64,000 bases of DNA from Skeletonema tropicum (lineage: Eukaryota > Bacillariophyta > Thalassiosirophyceae > Thalassiosirales > Thalassiosiraceae): contig CM074132.1 in NCBI GenBank assembly GCA_037178625.1, positions 3,224,001 through 3,288,000 on the forward strand, given 5' to 3'. Both the position numbers and the translations under genes were made by a program. This document shows, in pieces, positions 21,675 through 31,796 of this stretch (within the stretch, counting starts at the first letter, position 1; each line of letters starts with the position of its first letter). Under the pieces are notes generated by a model, which worked only from the letters and a program-made list of their open reading frames with translations, searched no databases and had not been told where the DNA came from.

Positions 21675-24089
21675 TTATAGCCTTGCCTTCTTTGCAGCTG
21701 TATTCTGTCCCTTCTTCCTCCGCCTCTTCTTTTCCTTTGGCGCAACTGCTCCTGCCGCGTAGCTGAACATTTGTTGCACATTCCATGTTCTAACTACCTC
21801 ATACATATTTGATAAGCAAGGTTTTTTCTTGTCAAATTTGCTGCAACGGTTGATGAAACTGAGCTCTGCAGGCATGAGCTCGACAGGTGCATCAGAAAAG
21901 AGGTGCATATTCATAGGGATTGTCCTCGTGTTCTCTACTTTTGCACTACTAAACATCGCGAGTGACATTTTCTTCTTGATAGTGATCTTCCTTGTAGAAC
22001 CCGTTTCGGGACAAACATTTCCACTGGTGGTATGAATTTTACAGGTGTGGTTGGAGTTGAAGAGAGTGATGAGGCTAGTGTCATCAAACACTGCCTTTCT
22101 CAATGCACCCTCTCCCACTTCCGTAATGTCGTTCTTATCGAGATAGAGTTCCCTTAGATTCGTGTTTGTGCGAAGAGCCTCTGCCAAAGGAGCCACTCCA
22201 TCATCGTCAATTTCATTGAAATTCAAGCGCAATGTCTTCAGCAATGCAGGATTTGTGGACAGAACATTTCCAATAACAGCTGCCCCGTTGTTATCAATAT
22301 CATTCCAGCTCAAAGATAAGACCGCGACACGATTCATAGTGTTAGCAAACGCCGAGAGAATTTGAATATTGCTACCCAGCCCACAGTTCTCAACCACGAG
22401 CTTGTCTAAAGATGGATGAGCTATTATTGCTTTCGATAAGCGTTGAGCGCATGCAACATCGTCAATGGGATTTTCTTCTAGCTCCAATATCTTGAGAGGA
22501 GACTTCTTCTCAAGAAATTTAGATAAAGAGATGTAACCCTGGCAATCCAGGCGGTTCTTTGCTAGAACAAGATGTACAATATTCTTCGCGCGAAGTGTTT
22601 TCCCCAGTAAATCCACCACATTGCTAACTAGTTCAACTCGTTTTATCTTCATCTTGTTGACATTTCGTGATGAGTTGTCTTGCAATCGCTTCAAAGCACA
22701 TTTCCACTTTGCCAAGAGACTAGGATGGTGATCTATCGACGAGTGTTGAAAGTAAGTCTTGTATGCATCGATTTCGATTTCAAAGGGACCCCCTTTAGAT
22801 CTGCAAAACAGAAATTTACATTCTCCACTTGGGCCATTGGCAATACCATATAAGTTGTTCTGGAAACTAACCAACGCCTTGGACGACTCCATACCATATC
22901 CAATAGACCTCCAGTAATCATAATTGAGAAGTTTGGGTGCATCAGGCACAGTAACTTCTCTTGAGGATGTTTGGGCCACTGGCACCAACCGTCCCCTAGG
23001 GAGCATCCTCTTGGCTGCCATGATATTATTGATCTTTTCCTTCCCCTTGTCGGTCATTTCCGCCGTCCCACTTAGATGTAACCGCTCAATGGTTGAATTC
23101 GTCTTGAGCGCATCGGCCAACTTAATCGCATCACTGTCATTAAGTTCGCTATAGCCCAAATGCAGCGATTTCACCTTTGGATTGCTGGCAATAAAGGATG
23201 CGATATATGGAACATCACTTGACGTAACATCATTGTAGGCAAAGTTGACAGAGTTCAACAAGCCAAGGTAGGGTAGCATTGTTTGTAGTAAATTATTCTC
23301 CCCGGCCTGCGAGGAGTTATTGTCTCCCATACCACAATAATCCTTTATCACACTTGTCAAAGTACGTTTGATGGGCCTCTTTCCCCCCAAACCACACTCC
23401 TTCATTTCCAACCTGAAAAAATGTTCATTATGGCTGATTGCTGTCACAAAGCGCAATGCCACAGAAGCATCTTTCAGGGGATTTCCTACCACCGTGAAGT
23501 CTTTTACATTTGGATTATTCTCCAGGTATGAACTGGTTAAAGATGTGTAATCAAGATTATTGTAACTCAATGTGAGACTATCAATGCGTTTTGTAGATAA
23601 CGCAGTGCCCAAAAGGTCCATGATAGTTTTAGGCAATTCAATTTTGTCGATCACAACACTTCGTAAGTAGACACAAGGACAGGCAGTCAATGCATTTGCA
23701 ACATTTTCCCAATGTGAAATTAACTCTTCGTGGTGACGGATGTAAACAGTGCGGGCTGGTGCACCTGATGGACGAAATTTCAAGCTGACAATGTCGTTCG
23801 ATACTTCAACAAAGCCAATATTTCTTGTAGAATGGCGACTTTGATCATCTTCAGGCGAGAGAGAATCTAATGTAATTTTCCTAGTGAAGATTGTGCCAGT
23901 GGAGAGGAATTCTTGGAATTGGACCATGTTGAGAGCGAATTTACGGTTGCCTATTGTTCTCCAGTGAGCGTAGGGCAATGCGGCTGGAAAATCGTCATTG
24001 CCGTCGCCGTCGCCACTGATACTCTTCGCAGCGGCAGCAGACGACTTGCCGCCCACAGCGTTGGCGGTACCACTGATTCTATTGCTCAT
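21675..24089 (-). CDS. Leucine-rich-repeat (ribonuclease-inhibitor-like) protein
   Basis: A single-exon, unbroken frame of 804 codons from ATG 24089. Two LRR blocks are visible: about residues 150-340 (LTLSYNNLDY, LDLLNSVNFAYNDV-like lines, SLHLGYSELND, ERLHLSGTAEMTDKG) and about 490-670 (HLVLAKNRLDCQGY, ILELEENPIDD, LVVENCGLG, VLSLSWNDIDNNGA, TLRLNFNEIDDDGV, ELYLDKNDITEVG). The repeat type is the long ribonuclease-inhibitor form found in NLR-like and RanGAP-like proteins. No NTPase domain is present. The C-terminus is strongly basic (KEKKRRRKKGQ), a candidate nuclear localisation signal. Role unknown; a protein-interaction scaffold is the reasonable inference. It is intact although both neighbours are frame-broken. 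Confidence 0.8.
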   Translation of the reverse strand: MSNRISGTANAVGGKSSAAAAKSISGDGDGNDDFPAALPYAHWRTIGNRKFALNMVQFQEFLSTGTIFTRKITLDSLSPEDDQSRHSTRNIGFVEVSNDIVSLKFRPSGAPARTVYIRHHEELISHWENVANALTACPCVYLRSVVIDKIELPKTIMDLLGTALSTKRIDSLTLSYNNLDYTSLTSSYLENNPNVKDFTVVGNPLKDASVALRFVTAISHNEHFFRLEMKECGLGGKRPIKRTLTSVIKDYCGMGDNNSSQAGENNLLQTMLPYLGLLNSVNFAYNDVTSSDVPYIASFIASNPKVKSLHLGYSELNDSDAIKLADALKTNSTIERLHLSGTAEMTDKGKEKINNIMAAKRMLPRGRLVPVAQTSSREVTVPDAPKLLNYDYWRSIGYGMESSKALVSFQNNLYGIANGPSGECKFLFCRSKGGPFEIEIDAYKTYFQHSSIDHHPSLLAKWKCALKRLQDNSSRNVNKMKIKRVELVSNVVDLLGKTLRAKNIVHLVLAKNRLDCQGYISLSKFLEKKSPLKILELEENPIDDVACAQRLSKAIIAHPSLDKLVVENCGLGSNIQILSAFANTMNRVAVLSLSWNDIDNNGAAVIGNVLSTNPALLKTLRLNFNEIDDDGVAPLAEALRTNTNLRELYLDKNDITEVGEGALRKAVFDDTSLITLFNSNHTCKIHTTSGNVCPETGSTRKITIKKKMSLAMFSSAKVENTRTIPMNMHLFSDAPVELMPAELSFINRCSKFDKKKPCLSNMYEVVRTWNVQQMFSYAAGAVAPKEKKRRRKKGQNTAAKKARL

Positions 24090-24313
24090 GATCGAGTGAA
24101 GAAAGTATGTTACGATGTGATGATGTATTGTACGGTCTTCAATTCATGTCATGTAAGTTTGTTCATGGTTCATGTCATCAGTGATGTCATTTTTTTGTTT
24201 CAGAGCAGAAGACGTCTGAAGACATGTATCTTAATTTTTGCGCCAACCACCACTCACCACCACCCTACACCCTACCACCACCATCTACACCATGCTACAT
24301 CATAAAACGCAAG

Positions 24314-25990
24314 ATGACCGCCGCCGCTACGACCAGCCCGCCAGTACGGCGAAACACCCCCCAATCACTGCGCCAACTGCTCTTCCTCTGCTGGCTTGTC
24401 TTGGTGTTGCAAATCTGGTTTGCATCCGAGAGTGACGATTTTCTCGATCCTCAGCTACATCATGATCATGGGGGAAGATATTTTGTGGAAATGGACCTGC
24501 CGCGGCGGGAGGAGGTTCGAGCGGAGGTGTTGGAGAGCAATTATTTACAGTTAGGGGATGGAGATGTCATTGCAGTAAGGGAAGTTGGGGAAGGCGCTCT
24601 GGGTATGGAGACTGTTGATGCCCTACCAGTAGCTGTTGTGCAAAGTGAAGAGGCCACAATGACCGAAGAAGACATAATATCTGATGGTGTTCAAAATTAC
24701 ACCAAACATGTCAATGTAAGCGATGCCGTCTCTGCCGATGCTCTAAATCACGCACTACATGCCAATGTAAGCGATGATCTTCGTCCAGACTCCCAAAATT
24801 ACCATATCTCTACAACCATGTCAAATCGTAGCGATGATACGACGTATGACTGTTCAATTGTCTGGGTTCGTGTGCCAAAGACGGCGAGCACAACAATCCT
24901 CAAAACATTCATGGAACCACTAGCTAGTTGGTTTCAAAATACCCATATCGGTCCAAACACTTGCATATCACAACCTGGTGGGTGCTCTCTGCACTGGAAT
25001 TCATCTCTCGGCGGCAGCAGCAACAACAATGAAAGCAATATCAACGCGGAGACCGCATGTATAGGAGCATCAAAAGGAGAGTGCTTTGAATATGATAACA
25101 CGACAAAGACGACCAACTTTGGTCCGTCAGGCGAGGTATCTGATATTGTTCGAAAAAACTTGCTGAAAATAGGCCAAGGGAAGAAAGATTTACGATCACA
25201 ATTTGAAGGAGATGACAACGTCGTGGTCAAACAGCGGGCAGCCGACGATGGAAACATTGGCGTCTTTTCTCCTTCAGTGAATGCCCATGTGGGTCTTCAC
25301 ACATCACTAATTAACAACGTCCTCCCTCCCAAGCCAATGGTGTTTAGTGCCTTTCGTGAACCGAAAGAAAGACTGCTGAGTAGTTTTCACCATGGAATCG
25401 TGTACGGAGCGGGTAAACCAGGCCAAGTGAAGAATTGTAATCCAAACAAGGCTGGTTGGAAAGGTCCCTGGCGTGAACGAGTTGCAACAGCTAGGAGGAT
25501 GGCAACCGAATCAAATAATACGATGCACTATCAAACTTTACTTCGACATTATCTTGAACAGTGCAAAGATGCAACGTGGAATATGTACACTCAAGTTCCT
25601 CGATCCTGCCACTAAAGATGTTAATGTTGCACTTCATAATCTGGAAGAATACTGTAATTGTTGGTTTACAGACTAACATTACGGAGACACTCCAACTTTG
25701 GGCCAACACAATGAGGAAGAGTTGTCGTCATCGTCCAGATTACGATCAAATGGGAGCGACAATTCTTTTCAAACCATTTAACTGAGACGCAGGAGGAGAA
25801 GAGGGAGAAGGTTTCCATCTCAGTAAAACATTCGGTTGTTCTTAAACCACCAAATGTTTCTGAATTTGATGACGATCTCAAAGATTTGTTTAATGCGTAT
25901 ATCAAGGAAGACGAAATCATATATCAACGTGCCAAAGAACTCCTATGCCAAACAGCGAGAGATGATGCTAAATTAATATGCAAATTACTA
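24314..25990 (+). pseudogene. Sulfotransferase-like type II membrane protein with three one-base breaks
   Basis: ATG 24314 starts a frame with a short basic tail, one hydrophobic helix (LLFLCWLVLVLQIWF, residues ~19-35), a stem and a catalytic region. The 5' phosphosulfate loop is clear (VWVRVPKTASTTILK) and the 3'-phosphate region reads FSAFREPKERLLSSF. The frame stops at 25615, but the protein continues in the next frame as LKFLDPATKDVNVALHNLEE (about 25595-25650), shifts again to VGLQTNITETLQLWANTMRK (25660-25750) and again to LTETQEEKREKVSISVKHSV onward, ending in YQRAKELLCQTARD near 25970. Each shift is the same sense, one extra base. The resemblance is to animal HS2ST/uronosyl-type Golgi sulfotransferases (VPKTAST loop). 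The 3' end overlaps or abuts the convergent gene at 26009. Confidence 0.6.
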
Positions 25991-26008
25991 TTAGACATAC
26001 TATCCTAC

Positions 26009-29005
26009 CTAAACTGCTGCAGAAGCAAATTTTGCGTCGTTCTTATTCAAATGTTTTCTCAATCCTGGAGTTGTCAATGTCTTCGCGCCCCAAAGCCGCG
26101 GGTTGGTGAAAGCTATTCCATCATCGACAACGGCGGCCTTGTAGTTGAAGTCAGGATTGTTGGCGTCAGGTTTTGGCTCACGTGATCTCGGCTTACGTGC
26201 TTGAGGCTCCTCTTGATCTGGTTGATCTTCCTTCAAAGTTCCATAGGCGTCAGGTTCCACCTGGACAGGAGCATCTTGGATATCTTCATCAGCTTCATTG
26301 GCATCTTCACCATCGTGATCGTCTCGCTTATTTTTACCCTGGAAGCGTGGCTGACGACTTACATCAAAAGGAACGATACGATTATTCAGTACATCTGTTG
26401 GTGGAATGGGAGAATCAGAATCCACAACCTCAAGATTTCGTTCAATCGCAGCACCAGATTGGCCATTATTTGTGCCTGTATTCGCAGCTTCGATGGCATC
26501 TACGTTTCCAACTGGGGCATCATCGCGGGGAGCATTCGCTACTTCATTACTGTTCGTATTCAAATACTCATTGCCTCCATTACCAATCTGATCCTGTGGA
26601 CTCGCAACTTCATTGCTAGACTGCACGCCGAAGGCTTGTTGCTGCACATATTGCTGCACACCTTGTTGCAGCTGTGGTTGTTCGAGCTGCTGCTGCAACT
26701 GAGTCTCGGCGCCAGATTGGCCATTAGTTGGGTCTGCATTAGCAGCTTCAATGGCATCGACGTTTCCAATTGGAGCATAATCAGGAGGATTTGCTGCTAC
26801 ATTGCTATTCGCATTCGAATATTCACTGCCCACGCTTCCAATCTGGTCCGGCGGACTAGCAACTTCATTGCTAGCCTGCACGCCGAAGGCTTGTTGCTGC
26901 ACATATTGATGCACATCTTGTTGCAGCTGTGGTTGTTCGAGCTGCTGTTGCAACTGAGTCCCGGCGCCAGATTGAACATTAGCTGGGTCTGGATTAGTAG
27001 ATACGATGGCATCGATGTTTCCAACTGGAGCATATTCAGGAGAATTCGCTGCTTCATTACTGTTCGCATTCAAATACGCATTGCCCACATTTCCAATCTG
27101 ATCCGGTGGACTAAGAACTTCATTGCTAGATTGCACGGCGAAGACTTGTTGCTTTTCATCTTGCTGCAGCTGTGGATCGAACTGCTGTGGCACCTGCAGG
27201 TTCTGCTGCGGATTATATTGCTGTTGTTGACTGTATTGCGGAGGTTGCTGATATTGTTGCGAAAGAACCTGCTCTGGTTGCTGACCGTATTGTTGCTGAT
27301 TCTGCTGACTTATTTGCTGACCAAATTGGTTTTGAGACTGTCCGTATTGAGCTTGAGGCTGACCGTACTGAGCTTGTTGCTGACCATATTGATATTGTCC
27401 CGACTGCTGTTGTCCAAATTGATTTGGTTGATATCCGAATTGAGTTTGCTGATATGGTTGCTGCTGCTGCTGCTGCTGTTGGACGAATAGGCTCTGCTGC
27501 TGTGATTGCTGAATCTGTTCACTACTTTGGAGATCTCCCCCCTGAAGGGGTTGTTGGTAGTTGTTTGCCATCAATGATTGCTGCTCTGCAGGAGAGTTAC
27601 CAACAAGTTGTGCTTGAGAATGGTCGAAGCGTTGTTGGTGCGAGTCCGGCTGTAGCTGTGGCTGCTGCTGCTCCACTGTAGAATAATTCTCGTTCAAATC
27701 ATCCTTTCCCTCGTCTACAGCTTCCTCAAGATCTTGTTCAATCACCTGATCTTCTACACCGTCTTCAGCCTCTTGCTCATATCCCTGAGAATTAATACCT
27801 CCCCCATTACTCTCAAGCTTTTCCACAGCTTCCTTAAAGTAAGCCTCCGACGGAGAATCTCCTTCCGCCGCATCACTGTCAACTTCCTCTTCCTCCTCCT
27901 CTAACGATCTAGCATTCATGACAGTCGGTGCCTGGTAATAATCTTTACCCGACAAATGATTCAAATGCGAATAACTATCACCCCCCCTCATCAAAGCTCT
28001 CTCACCAATACCACGCAACTGTGTCTTTTCAAGTTTTACTTCCACGACACCAGCTTTGATTATTAATACAAGGCCAAGAGCGAAGATAAGTATCATTTGC
28101 CATTGGTGGGAGGTGATCGAAGAGGACGAATGAGAGCGACTCGAACGAGTGGAATGATGAGTGGAACGTGAAAAGCGTGATCCATCCCCACTCATCCAAC
28201 TTCTCGACTCGTTGGACCCTCCATCAGTATAGTCGTCTTCATCGAACGAATTACTGCCATGATGTCCACTGCCACCACGATATCTCACCCCTTTATCACG
28301 TGGATGATTCCCCCGAGTTTCCGATGACCGCTGCTGTTGACTCCTATGACGCATAGTAGTAGAAGACCTGTTGTGTCTACCCTCCGTATCACTCCCCTTC
28401 TCTTTCTCCTTCCTTGATTGCATTTTTCGTTGTTCACGTAATCGACGAAACTGAGTTGTGTCCGTCGTTGCCAGTGACTTTAAGTCTTCTTGGTCATCTT
28501 CCGGCGGATTTCTACTGTAGCTATTGTTGCCGTCAGGATCACGATAATAGTGGTCACCACCAATCTCAGGAGGATCTTGGCTTATTGTCGAACCACCACT
28601 ACCCCTACTACCACTACGATACGAACCATCAATACCGTCACCACCACGGCTTTTACCAGAACTGTAGCCATTGTCGCTATTACGAGTAGATGACTCTCTC
28701 GTCCCTTCGGTCACATGACTTAAAACTCCATTACACGAACTCACACTATTCGAGTTAACTGAGACCGAGGACGATGACGAGACATGATTATTTTCAGACG
28801 ACGTGCCAGGGGCGGAATTGTCACGATAATATTCCTCTCGTGCCCGACGACGATCGGAAGCGTAGGATGACATTCTTGCTATGAGTTTGTTGTTCAGATG
28901 AACAGTGTCATCGCGGGGTTTGCGAGGCTGGGGTGGGCGCGGCGGCGTGGGATGATCTTGTGACGGCATTATTCTCACACAGGTGCGGTGGTGCGGTGGT
29001 GGCAT
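26009..29005 (-). CDS. Q-rich single-pass membrane protein with FUS-like QYGQ tracts and tandem repeats
   Basis: A single-exon frame of 998 codons from ATG 29005. Residues 1-300 are disordered, rich in Ser, Arg and His; one helix (MILIFALGLVLIIKAGVVEV) lies near residues 303-322. The outside or lumenal part has an acidic segment, then Gln tracts and a QYGQ/QFGQ-rich prion-like region (about 490-590), then three tandem repeats of ~85 residues (SNEV..P.DQIGN.G..YLN.NSNE...), and a charged tail ending in FNYKAAVVDDGIAFTNPRLWG. The architecture parallels the 994-residue protein at 1676-4660. No enzyme domain is recognised. The conserved-looking C-terminal tail may be a docking motif, which is inference. 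Confidence 0.75.
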   Translation of the reverse strand: MPPPHHRTCVRIMPSQDHPTPPRPPQPRKPRDDTVHLNNKLIARMSSYASDRRRAREEYYRDNSAPGTSSENNHVSSSSSVSVNSNSVSSCNGVLSHVTEGTRESSTRNSDNGYSSGKSRGGDGIDGSYRSGSRGSGGSTISQDPPEIGGDHYYRDPDGNNSYSRNPPEDDQEDLKSLATTDTTQFRRLREQRKMQSRKEKEKGSDTEGRHNRSSTTMRHRSQQQRSSETRGNHPRDKGVRYRGGSGHHGSNSFDEDDYTDGGSNESRSWMSGDGSRFSRSTHHSTRSSRSHSSSSITSHQWQMILIFALGLVLIIKAGVVEVKLEKTQLRGIGERALMRGGDSYSHLNHLSGKDYYQAPTVMNARSLEEEEEEVDSDAAEGDSPSEAYFKEAVEKLESNGGGINSQGYEQEAEDGVEDQVIEQDLEEAVDEGKDDLNENYSTVEQQQPQLQPDSHQQRFDHSQAQLVGNSPAEQQSLMANNYQQPLQGGDLQSSEQIQQSQQQSLFVQQQQQQQQPYQQTQFGYQPNQFGQQQSGQYQYGQQQAQYGQPQAQYGQSQNQFGQQISQQNQQQYGQQPEQVLSQQYQQPPQYSQQQQYNPQQNLQVPQQFDPQLQQDEKQQVFAVQSSNEVLSPPDQIGNVGNAYLNANSNEAANSPEYAPVGNIDAIVSTNPDPANVQSGAGTQLQQQLEQPQLQQDVHQYVQQQAFGVQASNEVASPPDQIGSVGSEYSNANSNVAANPPDYAPIGNVDAIEAANADPTNGQSGAETQLQQQLEQPQLQQGVQQYVQQQAFGVQSSNEVASPQDQIGNGGNEYLNTNSNEVANAPRDDAPVGNVDAIEAANTGTNNGQSGAAIERNLEVVDSDSPIPPTDVLNNRIVPFDVSRQPRFQGKNKRDDHDGEDANEADEDIQDAPVQVEPDAYGTLKEDQPDQEEPQARKPRSREPKPDANNPDFNYKAAVVDDGIAFTNPRLWGAKTLTTPGLRKHLNKNDAKFASAAV
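26415..27135 (-). repeat. Three tandem ~260-bp coding repeats
   Basis: Inside the Q-rich gene, three consecutive units each contain SNEV, DQIG, NSN, a D/N-rich stretch and QLQQQLEQPQLQQ...QYVQQQAFGVQ. The third unit lacks the Q-rich half. At the DNA level the units share long near-identical runs, for example CACGCCGAAGGCTTGTTGCTGCACATATTG at about 26624 and 26880 (quoted only in part here by position), which marks recent unequal duplication. Confidence 0.8.
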
Positions 29006-29755
29006 TACTACATAAGTACGACCAGCATTACCACTGGCCTGGTGGGGACATTGTTATGAAGGTCATCCCGGTGCAGTATGTAGATCGTGATCTATCCCGC
29101 CCCGGACAAAGGCCCAAATAATGACAGTTTCATCAAAATGACCCACGTAGGAGCTTGATACTATCTCTTACAAGTTCAAGTCAGAGTCAGAACTCAGAAT
29201 AAACTCGAAGGTCACAAGCAGAAGTCAGTAGACCCTATTGTGACCATCCCTCCCCTCAATACCAATCTCGAAGTTCCCAATAATTTGAAATTGCATCATC
29301 GAGTGGATGCTTTTTTCAGGACCTCAATGTGCTCAAACGACTCCACTCTAATCTACTCTCTAAACCTAAATGACTCAATTTGGACTTGCATGACAATATT
29401 ACTTGCAAAGGCATTGACATTGAAAAGAGATGAGCAGAATACACGATCATCAGCAATATGTGTATCTAGTACCCTAATGCCTTATATCATTATCAACATA
29501 AACCAGCCAGTCAGTCGATAGTCGATGAATTGACATATTGAATGACGATGTATTTGTGTTTTGGAGCCTTTCATTCGCCCCGGCCCGGACGTTTGCTTGC
29601 TTCCTTCCTTGGCTTGGGCTTGGACAACTAACGTACGCTTGACTTCTGTCAAAAGCAAAAGGAAGCCGGCGACTTGTTACGACATTCCCTCAATTCAAAC
29701 TCAGTGTTGCATGTATAGTGCGAAGTAATGTTTCAGAGTCTACCACGAGCTAGTC
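29006..29755. other. Intergenic region
   Basis: No supported gene. The stretch holds the presumed promoter of the minus-strand Q-rich gene and ordinary AT-leaning sequence. Open frames here are short and lack protein-like features. Confidence 0.4.
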
Positions 29756-29759
29756 TTTG

Positions 29760-30010
29760 GATGTGATATTGATATGAACTTCAAAATAGAAGTCAATGTC
29801 AATATGGATCATGTCAATGAGCAACTCGATGAGAGGTTGTAATTTAATGAATTCTAAAAGCCATGCTCGTGATTACAAGGTTGGTGACCTCTAGAGTATG
29901 GAGGAAGCGGTATCACTGTCGGATGGAATTTGAGAATTCATTCATCCATCCTACTTCGTCAAGGTGTTGTCAAGCGTATCAATATTCGAGCAACCAAACC
30001 ATTCTAATCA
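29760..30010 (+). mobile_element. Degenerate Ty3/gypsy-like pol relic (integrase C-terminal region)
   Basis: Reading across frames, the segment gives fragments in the order expected for the C-terminus of a gypsy-type integrase: VNVNMDHVNEQLDER near 29790, SHARDYKVGDL at about 29862-29895, SLSDG near 29910 and GVVKRINIRATKPF followed by a stop at about 29963-30007. The pattern (K.R..H.YKVGD, then a loop, then G.V...NIR...PF) is family knowledge for these polyproteins. Frameshifts and stops make it non-functional. Confidence 0.55.
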
Positions 30011-30059
30011 CTAGCCAACTCAACCTCTAAGTACTTGCACAATGCGTAAGGATTGCATG

Positions 30060-30570
30060 CACTGGCCGGGTCGAATGAACTCGGCACCATCCTCCAAAAT
30101 GTGGAAATTGACAAGGTCCTTACTATGAATTAAAGAACTGAATTCCCACGACATTAAAACGCGGTCAGACAGAAAATGAGGAAAGATTTTTCCACCTCCA
30201 CCCAGCCCGAAGCTCAAAGCTTAAAGCTTGTAGTTCACCACGATGATAGCCGTCACTTCGCCCTATCAAAATCATCGCCACTTCTACGACAATCTCTTCT
30301 ATAATGTCTTTGAAATATAAATTGACAACATGGTTACATTGGAGTATGAGATAGGTGCATAATACAGTCCCTTGCAGCAGACTTTTTATCGGCGTATCAT
30401 CTTGTCGCCGGTCCCGATGATCGGGGATATAGTGACGTAGTGAAGTCATACGAACACCATTCATCGACGGCAACTTCATCCAAGTAAGAATAACGGGTTG
30501 ACTTGGCTGATTTCTGGCTGGGTCGACAACTCTGAATACATTCCACTGGGTTCGACAGGCCCACGACCCA
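30060..30570 (-). repeat. Dispersed ~0.5-kb repeat, copy A
   Basis: The reverse complement of this stretch matches 51588-52060 over most of its length, with small indels: GTCGAACCCAGTGGAATGTA at one end, CCGTCGATGAATGGTGTTCG, CACTATATCCCCGATCATCG, GATAGGGCGAAGTGACGGCT and TTTCCACATTTTGGAGGATG at the other. The two copies lie in opposite orientation. The TGT(C/T)GAACCC end and lack of a long frame suggest a solo LTR or a non-autonomous element; its class is not proven. Confidence 0.7.
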
Positions 30571-30844
30571 CGAATAGCTTGTGTCGGAGAACTGAAGAAC
30601 TGAGAACACTCTATCTAGCTTTTTTACTAGCGCAGTCTGTCCCACAACTAAGTCGTTTTCCATTTAATAGGCGGGACTTCCATACTTAGATACGAGATAC
30701 AAGTGATAAATGTGGTATGATTGTGAATGGTGAGGAATATCACACGAATGTAATGACTCAAAAGGGGCCACTCAAAACGATACGCGATGACCTTCGCGGT
30801 GTTTCCAGGCGCGATTTGAGCAATACTTACCTCTAAGTATGTGA

Positions 30845-31365
30845 ATAAGCCCAGACAGACCTCAAATCCGTCGGCCGGGCCCATTTTTTTTAGACCTCCA
30901 CCATGACGGCCGCCTAATAAGCCCCTATATTTTATTCTCGATAACTTTTATTATGAAGCAGATATATACTATACCATTGATACTTACCTGTAGAGTGTAG
31001 AGTATGTTTAGGAGAGCATATGGTATCAAAGAATCGTAGTAATATCTTATTTTCTCGCCGAGATATGCATTTTGGGGTTTACTATGAGCTTGTCTAACTT
31101 TACTGATGGACAAATTTGGCAGGCATGCCCATAGTAAACCCCAAAATGCATATCTCGGCGAGAAAATAAGATATAAGTACGATTCTTGGATACCATATGA
31201 TCTCATAAGTATACTCTACAGGTCTGCATCATTGGTTTAGCATATATCTCCGTTATAGTAGAAATTAAAGTTATGGGCTAGTCAGGCGGCCGCCATGGTG
31301 GAGGTCTCTAAAAAATGGGCCCGGCCGACGAATTGGTGGCGGGAACGGAGACTGTCTGGGCTTAT
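30845..31365. repeat. 521-bp palindromic (fold-back) element
   Basis: The two halves are inverted copies around a centre near 31100. The outer ends are ATAAGCCCAGACAG (30845-30858) and its complement (31352-31365); next come CGTCGGCCGGGCCCATTTTT with GACCTCCACCATG and GGCGGCC, and inside, ATCTTATTTTCTCGCCGAGA with TATGCATTTTGGGGTTTACT. The central unpaired part is about 35 bp. A pair of half-matched zones shows point differences and small indels. Long fold-back elements of this kind are typical of MITE or Foldback-type non-autonomous DNA transposons. Short frames within it are chance. Confidence 0.8.
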
Positions 31366-31796
31366 GACTTCTTTTCCACGCTCACTGTTGATGGCTTTTG
31401 CCAACTAATGTGATAACCGAGTGTTGTTAAAGGACAATACCGACCAAACGGGAGCGAGCGAAGCGAGCGACCTTACTTCTCTCTATAATCAATATATGAA
31501 CCAATATCAGATAAAGTGGTATTACTATATTACCGAAGCGTGGATGACTACGCTTTCGAATTAACTTCTTCAGCGGATAGCAATAGTAATAGTGAGGATA
31601 GGCGGCTTTGTCGATGCAAAGTTGCGAGTCATTTAGCTCTCCCTCGTTGACACGAGTTTTCTCCTTAAATGGATACGTGTCTCTGTGGGGTCATTCCTCG
31701 TTATCTAAAATAGGTAAGTTTGTACAATTGCTTTCCCTCAGCAAGTGTAGCTGCCGGGTAGGCAGCGGAACAAGCTGAGGGAAAGGAAGGGGAGGA
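31366..31796. other. Non-coding flank with a hairpin, 3' of the reverse-transcriptase fragment
   Basis: No gene is seen. An inverted repeat GCTTTCCCTCAGC / GCTGAGGGAAAGG at about 31731-31787 encloses ~30 bp. Just beyond it GGAGGACTACGATTCTGTTGTCCTCC forms a second hairpin at the stop of the reverse-transcriptase frame. The hairpins may be the 3' end of that retroelement (inference). Confidence 0.45.

Noticed and set aside
19596..25990. Programmed +1 frameshifting as the reason for broken frames
   Set aside because: There is no shared slip site, no stop codon poised at the shifts, and both senses of shift occur in the window, some in homopolymers.
26201..27490. A 429-codon open frame on the plus strand, rich in Leu and Ile
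   Set aside because: It is the antisense shadow of the Gln-rich repeats of the minus-strand 998-codon gene; Gln codons read as Leu/Cys-type codons in reverse, and the repeats keep it open.
30925..31206. A 93-codon minus-strand frame
   Set aside because: It spans the centre of the palindromic element and reads both arms; no protein similarity is evident.
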